Assembly: GCA_903916195.1 (NCBI GenBank)
Contig: CAIWVP010000054.1
Coordinates: forward strand, 1 to 50,335
DNA from: an uncultured Verrucomicrobiota bacterium
GTDB lineage: Bacteria > Verrucomicrobiota > Verrucomicrobiia > Limisphaerales > UBA9464
DNA length: 50,335 bases
Direction: 5' to 3'
The position numbers and the translations under genes are program-made. Position 1 is the stretch's first letter; every line of letters begins with the position of its first letter. Below the pieces are notes generated by a model. It ran no database searches, was not told the origin of the DNA, and was given only the letters and a program-made list of their open reading frames with translations. This document shows positions 40,621 through 48,900 of this stretch, in pieces.

Positions 40621-41328
40621 GTGCTGGAGATCCGCAACCTGACGGTGAACTACGGCGCCATCACCGCGCTGCACGACGTGTCGTTGCGCGTGGAGGCGGG
40701 TTCCATCGTCACGCTCATCGGCGGCAACGGCGCCGGCAAGACGACCACGCTCCGCGCCATCTCCGGCATGGTGAAGCCGAAGTCCGGGCAGATCCTCTTC
40801 GAAGGACGCGACATCACCGGCGTGCCGGCCCACAAACTCGTCGGACAGGGCCTCGCCCATTCGCCCGAGGGCCGGATGGTCTTCGCCAACCTGACGGTGC
40901 TGGAGAACCTGCAGATGGGCGCCTACCTCCAGCGCGACAAGGCCGTGGTCGCGCGTGAACTGGAGTTCGTCTTCGGTACCTTCCCGCGGCTGCAGGAACG
41001 CACCGCCCAACTCGCCGGCACGCTCAGCGGCGGCGAACAACAGATGCTCGCCATCGGCCGCGCCCTGATGAGCCGTCCGAAGTGCCTGCTGCTCGACGAA
41101 CCGTCGCTCGGCATCGCTCCGCTGCTGGTGAGATCCATCTTCGCGCAGATCGTGGAGCTCAACCGTGCCCGCGGCCTCACGATCCTCCTCGTCGAACAGA
41201 ACGCGAACCTCGCGCTGGAGATCTCCCGCCTCGGCTACGTGCTCGAGACCGGCCGGGTGATCCTGGCCGATGATGCCGCCAAGCTCCGCGCCGACCCGCA
41301 GGTCCGCGACGCCTACCTCGGCGGCTGA
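40621..41328 (+). CDS. livF: branched-chain amino acid ABC transporter ATP-binding protein LivF
   Basis: 235 residues, GTG start. Walker A is GGNGAGKTT (~38-46), the LivF-specific HSPEGRMVFANLTVLENL follows, then LSGGEQQMLAIGRALM, Walker B LLLDEPSLGIAPLL and the H-loop LVEQNANLAL. It completes the livKHMGF transporter. Its start codon follows the right heptad array by 5 nt, and a normal Shine-Dalgarno site is absent. Confidence 0.96.
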   Translation: MLEIRNLTVNYGAITALHDVSLRVEAGSIVTLIGGNGAGKTTTLRAISGMVKPKSGQILFEGRDITGVPAHKLVGQGLAHSPEGRMVFANLTVLENLQMGAYLQRDKAVVARELEFVFGTFPRLQERTAQLAGTLSGGEQQMLAIGRALMSRPKCLLLDEPSLGIAPLLVRSIFAQIVELNRARGLTILLVEQNANLALEISRLGYVLETGRVILADDAAKLRADPQVRDAYLGG

Positions 41329-41570
41329 ACGGCCCGGCCACCCAGATCGCCCGGCATCGGGACAACCCGGCGGCATCTGGCCCAGCGGACCGGATCATTC
41401 CGTCACATCGCGGCACCGCACATCGCCCGTTCCCGTCTGGAACCTAGGGTTTTCCGTGTTTTTGAGGGCAAAAAGGGCCGCACGAGACCGCGGCATCCCT
41501 TGTGCATGGACCTACGCAGAGCGACGCCAAGACGGCGACGCACAGAAAACCGGAAGACATCCACATCCCT

Positions 41571-42038
41571 ATGAAACTCCTCGTCCCCGCACGCCAGAAC
41601 AGCACCGATCCCGCCGGTCCGTTCTTCGACCTCAGCCAAGAACTCGAACGCTTGTTCGGCCCCCGGCTCGCCGACACCGATCGATCCGGACGCGGAGGAG
41701 GCCCGACGGCCTTCACGCCCGCGCTGGAGCTCCGCGAGGACGCCGACCGCTACCAGATCGGTGTCGAACTGCCCGGCGTCGACAAGAAAGACATCGAGGT
41801 GACCCTCCACGACGGCGTGCTCTCGATCTCCGGTGAGCGCAAACAGGAGACCGAAGCGAAGGAAGGCACCTACGTCCGCACGGAACGCAGCTACGGCCGC
41901 TACCAGCGCCAGGTCTCCTTGCCGCAGGCGGTCGACGCCGGCGCCGTCAAAGCCGCCCACAAAGACGGCGTGCTCACCATCACGCTGCCCAAGACCGCCG
42001 AGGCCAAGCCCAAGCCGATCAGCATCACGGCGGAATGA
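41571..42038 (+). CDS. Hsp20/alpha-crystallin small heat shock protein
   Basis: 155 residues. The N-terminal arm (FFDLSQELERLFGPRLAD) precedes an alpha-crystallin domain from about 45: PALELREDADRYQIGVELPGV, the KKDIEVTLHDGVLSISGER strands and the C-terminal AHKDGVLTITLPK box, ending in a short KPISITAE tail with an I-x-I motif. It is an ATP-independent holdase for unfolded proteins. The ATG at 41571 gives a normal Hsp20 N-terminus. No CIRCE element is visible upstream (41329-41570), so its heat control is unclear. Confidence 0.93.
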   Translation: MKLLVPARQNSTDPAGPFFDLSQELERLFGPRLADTDRSGRGGGPTAFTPALELREDADRYQIGVELPGVDKKDIEVTLHDGVLSISGERKQETEAKEGTYVRTERSYGRYQRQVSLPQAVDAGAVKAAHKDGVLTITLPKTAEAKPKPISITAE

Positions 42039-42122
42039 TGCCGGCAACGATCCCGAGGACACCACGCCACGTGGACCACGATCCAAGACAAGCACGTGTG
42101 GGTCCCTGACACATGCGACACC

Positions 42123-42150
42123 ACGGCGACCCCGGCAACGGGGTCGCCGT
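42123..42150. terminator. 11-bp perfect hairpin between convergent genes
   Basis: ACGGCGACCCC pairs perfectly with GGGGTCGCCGT around a GGCAAC loop. It lies between the stop of hsp20 (42038) and that of the convergent phosphatase-fold gene (42211), so a bidirectional terminator is likely. A second small hairpin (CCTGC-TTG-GCAGG) follows at 42152-42164. Confidence 0.6.
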
Positions 42151-42210
42151 CCCTGCTTGGCAGGAAGCCGGCAGAGATCCCCCTGCTCAGGCTCACCGCT
42201 GCGCGGGTCA

Positions 42211-43644
42211 CTATTTCTTTTCACCCAGCACCGTGTCGCGGATGACGGAGTAGATATCCGTCGACGCCAGTTCGCCGGCGGGCAAGGCCGACGGCGAGAT
42301 GACCAGCGGCCAGTCGTCCCGGCTCGCCGGACGGCAGCCGTGCGAGCCCTTGACCAGCGTCGCGTCGAGCGGGACCACATCCATCAACATGCGGAAGCCG
42401 AGCTTCTTCTGGAGCAGCCGCCACCCGATCTTCGCCTTGGCCGCCAGAGGCGACAGCGCGGGATCGAGGAACAGTTCGACCGGGTCGTAGCCCGGCTTGC
42501 GATGGATGTCCACGCAGCGCGCGAAATCCGGCGCCTTCGCGTCGTCCAGCCAGTAGTAGTAGGTGAACCACGCATCCTCCTTGGCCACGGCGACCAGGTC
42601 GCCCGCCCGCGGATGCGCGATGCCGTAGCGGACCTTGCCATCGAGGTCCCAGACGTCCGCGACACCAGGTGTGCTCACCAACAGGTCCAGCACCTCGCGG
42701 AGCAACGTGCGGTCGTTGACGTGGACATGGGCCACCTGGTGGTCCGCGACGGCGAAGACCCTTGAGTTGCCTGCATCGAGGAGCTCCAGGCCGAGCTCCT
42801 CCTTCACCGTCAGCCATCCGCGTCTCCGGAACTCGCGGTTGAGATGGACCGGCTTGTCCACCGGCGTGATGCCGTATTCGCTCAGCACGATGGGCGTCAC
42901 GCCGCGTTCCGCGTAGAAATCCAGCAGGTCGCCGACGATGGCATCGATGGCCCGCAGGTCGGGCACCACCTCGGGTCTCGGAGGATGTCCAGCGGACCTC
43001 GGGTCGTACGGACCGTGACGTTGCAGGTTGTAATCGAGATGCGGCAGGTAGACCAGGCTGAGCGTCGGCGAATGCTTCTCCTCGATCCATCTCGCCGAGG
43101 CCGCGATCCAGCGTGTCACGCAATCCGGCCCGCCTTGCGGCGACCGCAGGCCCGCCGCCGGCCCCCAGAAACCAGCGAACGGGAACTCGCCGAGATCGCG
43201 CTTGATCGCCGGCCGGATGTCGTAGGGCCACGAGTAGATGTCGAAGAACTTCCGGCCGTCCGCGGGATACATCGGCCGCGGCGTGATCGACCAATCGGCC
43301 GTGGAATACATGTTGTACCACCAGAAAAGCTTCGCGCAGGTGAAGCCCGGGCGCAGCGCCCGCAGCTCGTCCCACAGCTTCGGACCGGCGACGACCCGGT
43401 TGGACTGCTTCCAGAACTGCACCTCCGACAGCTCGCGGTCGTACCAGCCGTTGGCGACGATGCCGTGGTCGGTCGGTCGCCGGCCGGTGACGTAATCGGA
43501 TTGCGCGGTGCAGGTCACCGCGGGGAACGCCGGGTCGATCACCGCGTGGTGACCGGTCCGGAGGAAGTCGCGGATCCGAGGCGTGTGCTCGCCGATCAGC
43601 CCGCGGGTGAGGCCGACGACATCGAGGACGGCGGTGCGTGTCAT
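42211..43644 (-). CDS. alkaline-phosphatase-superfamily nucleotide pyrophosphatase/phosphodiesterase-like protein
   Basis: 477 residues. The family block is HHAVIDPAFPAVTCTAQSDYVTGRRPTDHGIVANGWYDRE, in which a Thr (VTCTAQ) takes the nucleophile position and later YLPHLDYNLQRHG and VLSEYGITPVDKP supply metal ligands. This is the type I phosphodiesterase/nucleotide pyrophosphatase fold. There is no signal peptide, so it is probably cytoplasmic. Related proteins occur in the ebo gene cluster of bacteria and algae, but no other ebo gene is seen here. The substrate is unknown. It is followed by a strong hairpin. Confidence 0.82.
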   Translation of the reverse strand: MTRTAVLDVVGLTRGLIGEHTPRIRDFLRTGHHAVIDPAFPAVTCTAQSDYVTGRRPTDHGIVANGWYDRELSEVQFWKQSNRVVAGPKLWDELRALRPGFTCAKLFWWYNMYSTADWSITPRPMYPADGRKFFDIYSWPYDIRPAIKRDLGEFPFAGFWGPAAGLRSPQGGPDCVTRWIAASARWIEEKHSPTLSLVYLPHLDYNLQRHGPYDPRSAGHPPRPEVVPDLRAIDAIVGDLLDFYAERGVTPIVLSEYGITPVDKPVHLNREFRRRGWLTVKEELGLELLDAGNSRVFAVADHQVAHVHVNDRTLLREVLDLLVSTPGVADVWDLDGKVRYGIAHPRAGDLVAVAKEDAWFTYYYWLDDAKAPDFARCVDIHRKPGYDPVELFLDPALSPLAAKAKIGWRLLQKKLGFRMLMDVVPLDATLVKGSHGCRPASRDDWPLVISPSALPAGELASTDIYSVIRDTVLGEKK

Positions 43645-43704
43645 GGACCCATTGTCGGCGAGCGCGCGGCCGGCGACAACCTCCGCCTCACCGCCCGGTC
43701 GCGC

Positions 43705-43728
43705 CGGGTGCGATCAGAAGTGGCGGAC
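43705..43728. repeat. 24-bp dispersed motif, third location
   Basis: This segment matches 18835-18858 at 22 of 24 positions (both contain GAAGTGGCGGAC). It lies just upstream of the 195-bp repeat in the 380-nt gap between the phosphatase-fold gene and lysA. Confidence 0.7.
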
Positions 43729-43792
43729 AGGTTGGCGGATGAAGCGCAGCCCGGCGGGGTGTGCGCTCCGCGATGCCTGAAGGCGGATCACC

Positions 43793-43990
43793 CGACGACG
43801 CGGGAAGAATCCACGGACGGGCGGCAGCCCGTCCCTACCCTCGTGGGTAGGGTCCGCGCTGCCGCGCGACCCCATCTGTCCGGCCAGGGACCTCCATGGG
43901 TAGGAAGTAGCCGCCGACCTCTTCAGGCACGCCTGCCGGGATCTTCCCTCACACCACTTCGACTGACCGCCCCTTCGGATCGCCGCCCGG
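43793..43990. repeat. 195-bp multi-hairpin repeat, copy A
   Basis: About 94% identical (roughly 11 mismatches and one short gap by eye) to the reverse complement of 50141-50335. It contains an 8-bp stem with GGCA loop at 43815-43834 (GGACGGGC/GCCCGTCC) and a 6-bp stem at 43835-43850 (CTACCC/GGGTAG). It is non-coding by appearance: stops in the frames and a hairpin layout. It fills most of the gap before lysA. Confidence 0.92.
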
Positions 43991-44024
43991 TCGCGCCTGA
44001 GCGCTTGCGGCACCTTCGGCCGAT

Positions 44025-45338
44025 ATGGCAGAAACTGCGTCGGTGCATTCATTCCACTATTCCGGCCGCGACCTGTTCTGCGAAGACGTCTCCTTGGCGG
44101 CGCTCGCCAAGAAACACGGGACGCCGCTGTACGTCTATTCGCAGGCCACGTTGACCGGCCATTTCACCAAGCTCGACAAGGCACTCGCCCCGCTTCCCCA
44201 CCTGGTCTGCTTCGCGATGAAGTCGAACTCGAACCTCGCGGTGATCCGCACGCTCGCCGACCTCGGCAGCGGTTTCGACACGGTGAGCGCCGGCGAGATC
44301 CAGCGCGTCATCGCCGCCGGCGGCGACCCGCGGAAGTGCGTCTTCGCCGGCGTGGGCAAGACCGAGGAGGAGATCACCTTCGCGCTCCGGCAGGACATCT
44401 ACAGCTTCAACGTCGAATCCGAGGCCGAGCTCAAGCGCATCAGCAAGGTCGCGGTGAAGCTCAAGAAGATCGCCCCGGTGGCCGTCCGCGTGAACCCGAA
44501 CGTCGACGCCGGCACCCACGCGAAGATCACCACCGGCACCTACGACAACAAGTTCGGCATCGCCTTCGAGCAGATCGGCGACGTCTACGCCCGCGCCGCC
44601 AAGCTGCCCAACCTGCGCCTCCGGGGCCTGCAGATGCACATCGGCTCGCAGCTCACCGACGTCACCCCGTTCCGCAAGGCGGTCGAAAAGGTGGTCCCCC
44701 TGGTGACCGAGCTGAACGCCCGCCACGGGTTCGATTTCTTCAGCATCGGCGGCGGCATCGGCATCGTGTACGACCCCGCGCTCGCCAGCGGCGAAGCCAA
44801 GTGGTGGAAGACGCCGGAAGGCAAGAAGGTGCTCACCCCGCAGATCTACGCCGACGCGCTCGTGCCGCTGCTCAAGCCGCTCGGACTGCGCATCCTGCTG
44901 GAGCCCGGCCGCTTCATCACGGGCAACGCCGGCGTGCTCGTCACCCGCGTCGAGTTCATCAAGAAGACCGGCAAGAAGAACTTCGTGATCGTGGACGCGG
45001 CGATGAACGACCTCATCCGCCCGGCCTTCTACGACAGCTACCACGAGATCGTCCCGCTCACCAAGAAGGGCGGCGCGCTCGTTTCGTCCGACGTCGTCGG
45101 CCCCATCTGCGAGTCCGGCGATTTCTTCGCCAAGGACCGTCCGCTCGCCAAGGTGGGTGAAGGCGACCACCTGGCACTGCTCAGCGCCGGCGCCTACGGC
45201 TCGGTGATGGGCAGCACGTACAACAGCCGACCGCTCGCCGCCGAGGTGCTGGTGCACGGCAAGAAATCCGCCGTCGTGCGCCGTCGCCAACCTGTCGCCG
45301 ATATCTGGCGTGACGAGGCGCTGACGCCTTGGCAATGA
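44025..45338 (+). CDS. lysA: diaminopimelate decarboxylase
   Basis: 437 residues. PLP is bound by Lys66 in LVCFAMKSNSN, with FFSIGGGIGI (~238-247) for the phosphate and EPGRFI, then GPICESGDFFAKD for the catalytic Cys and substrate carboxylate. It makes lysine from meso-DAP. The sequence LGSGFDTVSAGEIQRVIAAG matches LysA rather than ornithine/arginine decarboxylases. The ATG at 44025 lies 35 nt after the end of the 195-bp repeat. The FtsB-like gene follows after 117 nt. Confidence 0.94.
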   Translation: MAETASVHSFHYSGRDLFCEDVSLAALAKKHGTPLYVYSQATLTGHFTKLDKALAPLPHLVCFAMKSNSNLAVIRTLADLGSGFDTVSAGEIQRVIAAGGDPRKCVFAGVGKTEEEITFALRQDIYSFNVESEAELKRISKVAVKLKKIAPVAVRVNPNVDAGTHAKITTGTYDNKFGIAFEQIGDVYARAAKLPNLRLRGLQMHIGSQLTDVTPFRKAVEKVVPLVTELNARHGFDFFSIGGGIGIVYDPALASGEAKWWKTPEGKKVLTPQIYADALVPLLKPLGLRILLEPGRFITGNAGVLVTRVEFIKKTGKKNFVIVDAAMNDLIRPAFYDSYHEIVPLTKKGGALVSSDVVGPICESGDFFAKDRPLAKVGEGDHLALLSAGAYGSVMGSTYNSRPLAAEVLVHGKKSAVVRRRQPVADIWRDEALTPWQ

Positions 45339-45455
45339 ACGGAGTCCGCAAAGGCGCTTTGACCTGCCTGCTCTGACGGCACCCGTCTCCGGATGTGTGC
45401 TTGACCTGCGGCCCCGTCTCCAAGCTCACTGACCCGGCAAAAGCAACGTCGAACC

Positions 45456-45791
45456 ATGAGCACCTCTGCCAGCGTTGGATCCCGGCTGACCGTCTTCGAT
45501 TGGCTCAACCGTGTGCTCGTCGTCCTCATCGTGCTCGCGGTCCTCGGCGCCATCGGGGTCAACTACCTGCCGCTCATCCGGCAGGACCAGAACCTCCGGG
45601 AGAAGCTGGAGCGCAGCAAAGAAGAGGTCGCCAAGCTGGATGCCGACCTGAAGAAGGTCCAGACCGAGATCCAGTCGTTGACGTCCGATCCGCGCCATGT
45701 CGAACGCAAGGTCCGCGAGATCGGCTATGCCAAGCCGGACGAACTCGTCGTCACCTTCCGCGACGCCAAAGGCGAGCCTTCAAGACGCTGA
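45456..45791 (+). CDS. FtsB/DivIC-family septum formation initiator
   Basis: 111 residues. A single transmembrane helix (about 18-37, NRVLVVLIVLAVLGAIGVNY) is followed by a periplasmic coiled coil (REKLERSKEEVAKLDADLKKVQ) and the family's C-terminal motif DPRHVERKVREIGYAKPDELVV. FtsB/DivIC scaffolds FtsL and FtsQ at the division septum. The size and layout fit well; sequence identity within the family is low, so the call rests on architecture and the 'ERxAREIGYxxPGE'-like motif. Confidence 0.8.
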   Translation: MSTSASVGSRLTVFDWLNRVLVVLIVLAVLGAIGVNYLPLIRQDQNLREKLERSKEEVAKLDADLKKVQTEIQSLTSDPRHVERKVREIGYAKPDELVVTFRDAKGEPSRR

Positions 45792-45815
45792 CGACCGGTC
45801 CGCGCCGCGCCTTCT

Positions 45816-45857
45816 GCCCGCGGGCTGGAAGCCCACGGGCCAGGCAGGCTGGCAGCC
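45816..45857. repeat. two adjacent hairpins with CTGG[A/C]AG cores
   Basis: First hairpin 45816-45840: GCCCGCGGGCT against AGCCCACGGGC, 10 of 11 paired, loop GGA. Second 45847-45857: GGCT-GGC-AGCC. They lie between the FtsB-like stop and the convergent large gene, so may terminate both, and share a core with the hairpin at 18863-18889. Confidence 0.6.
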
Positions 45858-45962
45858 CTCCATCCAGCCAACGGTCCACGGAAACTTCGACGTTCTCCGG
45901 ATGCATCACCGTTCCGCCGTCGCCGTCGCTCCGACATCCATGACCCTGACCGCCCCCGAGGT

Positions 45963-48900
45963 TCAATCGGGATAGTACCGCGGCTCTTCACCGGGAGACG
46001 GCTGGGAACCCTGCTCGAACCGCGTCACCCGGCGGAACCGTTCGCCCGGCGTCGGATCCCAGTTGCGCCATGAGGCGGGATCGGTGTCCGCGACCCGGGA
46101 GCGCGGGCTTTCGCCGTTTCCGTTCAACGCTGTGACCCAATATTCCACCAACGGCGGCTCGCCGACGACAGGCGTCGAAGACGGAACGCTGGCAGGCCCG
46201 CGGATCCCGGCACGTCGGTCGAGATAGGATCGCTCCGTCCCTTGGTACAAGAGCGTGGCTCCCTTCTCCGACCGATGCCGGACGTAGAGGCGATATCCGG
46301 ACGCTCCCAAGATCTCGCCCCAACTGAGGGCGGCCGCGCCTTCGGACAATGCCACGCGCAACCCGTCGGGTGCCGCCGGCGCCTCCTTGCTGACGTACAA
46401 CGGATACCCGGGTCCCGGCTCGCTGGCATGCTCGTCGTTCAGCGCGGTCACGCGCACGTGGACCTTCTCGCCGTCCTGAAGATCCGTCACCGAGAGCTGG
46501 TCGATCGTCCCCGTCAGCACCTCCGTCCAAGAGGCGCCCCCGTCGCGGCTCAACCCGAGCCGGTAGCGGGTCGCCGAAGCGACCGGGCCGATGACCACGC
46601 GGCCGCCGCCGGCGACATCCTCCGTCCGCACGATGACCGGCGCGCACGGGACCGGCAGCGAACCGGTCAGTTCCCAATGATGCCGGCCGGCAGGCAGGTC
46701 GACCATCAACACACCGGAAGCGCGCCGTGCCGTCCGGGCCTCGCCGTCCACATAGAAGACCCCCTTCTCTGGGAGCCCGGGCGCGAGGATGCGGACGCTC
46801 GAAGCCTTCGGTGCGAAGTATTCGCCGGACGGGGCGTCGCCCGGGACGATGATGCCGCTGAAACCGAGATCGGTGTCCTCGGTGGTGACGATGAATCCCG
46901 GCACACCGATCCTCGTGCCGTGGAAGAGCGCGAACCGGACCGCGCCCGCGGTCTTCCGGACCAGACCGGCGGTACCGTCGAAGACGCAGCCTTCCGCGTC
47001 GAAGTGGACCGGCTCGGAGTCGCGGAACACCAGGTCTTCGGCTCCCGGCAGATGCACGCGGCATCCGAACGGCGCGACCTCGGCCCGGACGTCCTTACGA
47101 TGGCTGACCACCGCGAGCGAATCGCCGAGCCCGTCGAACCACATCCCGGTGCTTGAAGCGGTGGACAGCTCGGTCCGCTGCGTCTCGCGGTTGCCCACCG
47201 CGCCGCGTAGCAGTTGGAGTTCCGGGAGTTTGTCGCCTTTGCGCACGAACCAGGTGAGCCGATGCGTGAGGGCCTGGTGCGCGACGCTGTCGTAGAGCAC
47301 GAAGTATTCGTGGCCCGCGAGCAACACGCTGCGACCGAGGAATTCCGGCGCCGAGTAGGATCCCGGGCCGGTGCGCGGCACGATCTCGGCGAACTGCGCG
47401 GTCCCGAGATCGTAGAGCGGACGGGACAGCACGTTCATCCCGATGGAATGGAAGCGGCCACTTTTGTAGACGCCAAAGTTCGTGCAGAACTCCGTGTCCT
47501 CGTCGTCGCGGTCGCCGACGTCCTCGGGCGCCGTGTAGCTGTAGGATCTGCCACCGGCGTAGAAATACAGGATGCCGCAGCCGCCTTCGCCGGCCCGGCC
47601 CCAGCGGTAGTTCGGCCCGGAATCGATCTGCTGGAGATGGACCGACAACTCGTCCCGGGTCCCGACCGCCGCGCGGAGGACGACGCCGTGGCCGGTGTGC
47701 TTCGCGCTGCGCAGGTGCGGATCGGTGCCGCGGTTCTCCGGCAAGCGGTAGATCACATCCCAGGGACCGCGACGATCGGGCGCCCCCTCCATATCGTTGG
47801 AGGTCGGGCGCGCCGCCCACATCGCGTGCTCGGCGGCGAGCGGCGCGTAGCGACGGAGGCATTGGCCGAGATGCCAGAGCTCGCGCGGCGGGATCCGCTG
47901 CTCCGAATGGGCTCCTTGCGGCGGATGCACCCGTGCCGGTCCTCCACCCGGCGGCACGACACCCCATTCGCGCCCCTGGTCCACGGCTTTGAGGTTGCCA
48001 TACCCCTCCGGCGATTCGCCGTCGAACGGCGCCGAGAGCACGGAGACGAGCCAATCCGCCAACCGCGCGACCTGCGGCGAGGCGAGGCGTTCATGTCCGT
48101 CCCGCTGCTTGAGCAGGAACGAGGTCCGCAGCGTCGGCCCGAGGAAGGCCCACACGTACGTGCCGAGGTTCTCCGTCCACCGGCCCCCGAGCGCGTCCCA
48201 CGCCTTGACCGGCGGCCGCGTGTGGAAGCGCGTGTTGAGCTCCATGCACTTCTCCCAGTGGTCGGCCCAGGTCGCCGCCATCGGATGCGCGGGGAACAGG
48301 CACGCCATCGAAGGAGGCACCGACTTGACGTCGGCGAGGAAGTTCGGATGGCCGGCGAGCATCCCGACGACGGGCATGAACTCGTCGCCCGCATGGACGT
48401 GCGCGAGCAGCAGGAACATCGCCGTCAACCGCCGACGCTGGCGATCCGTCAGGTCGCCGACCGCGAGGTTGAAGCCGTCCACCCAGCCCGGGATCTGCCG
48501 GCTGGGGACCGGGCTGAAGTTCACGATGCTCCGGCCCGGGATCGGCCCGTGCCCCGCCATCTGCCGCGTGCCGGACACGGCCAAGGTGCAGGCGTACGCC
48601 GACGTCATCACCCGCCGCTCCAGTTCGGCCGGATCCTGCGAGCGTCCGACCTCCAGCATCGGTCCCGCCTGCGGAGCCTCCTTCGGATACGTGAGCACCC
48701 AGTCCTTCACCCGGTCCAGGTCGAGCGATCCGTGTCGGTTCTGCAGGAACAGCGCATGCGACGTGAACGTGAGCGGCACCGCGTAGGTCGCGCCTTCGTG
48801 CGGCACCTTCTGGAAATCCCGTTCCAGCCGGGCCATGGCCTGCTTATCGAGGTCGTGGTCGTAGAACGCCAGGCAGGTCGAACGGCGGCCCCGGGCCAGC

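Noticed and set aside
41329-41570. Heat-shock regulatory site (CIRCE) before hsp20
   Set aside because: No TTAGCACTC-type inverted repeat was found; nothing definite can be called in this stretch.
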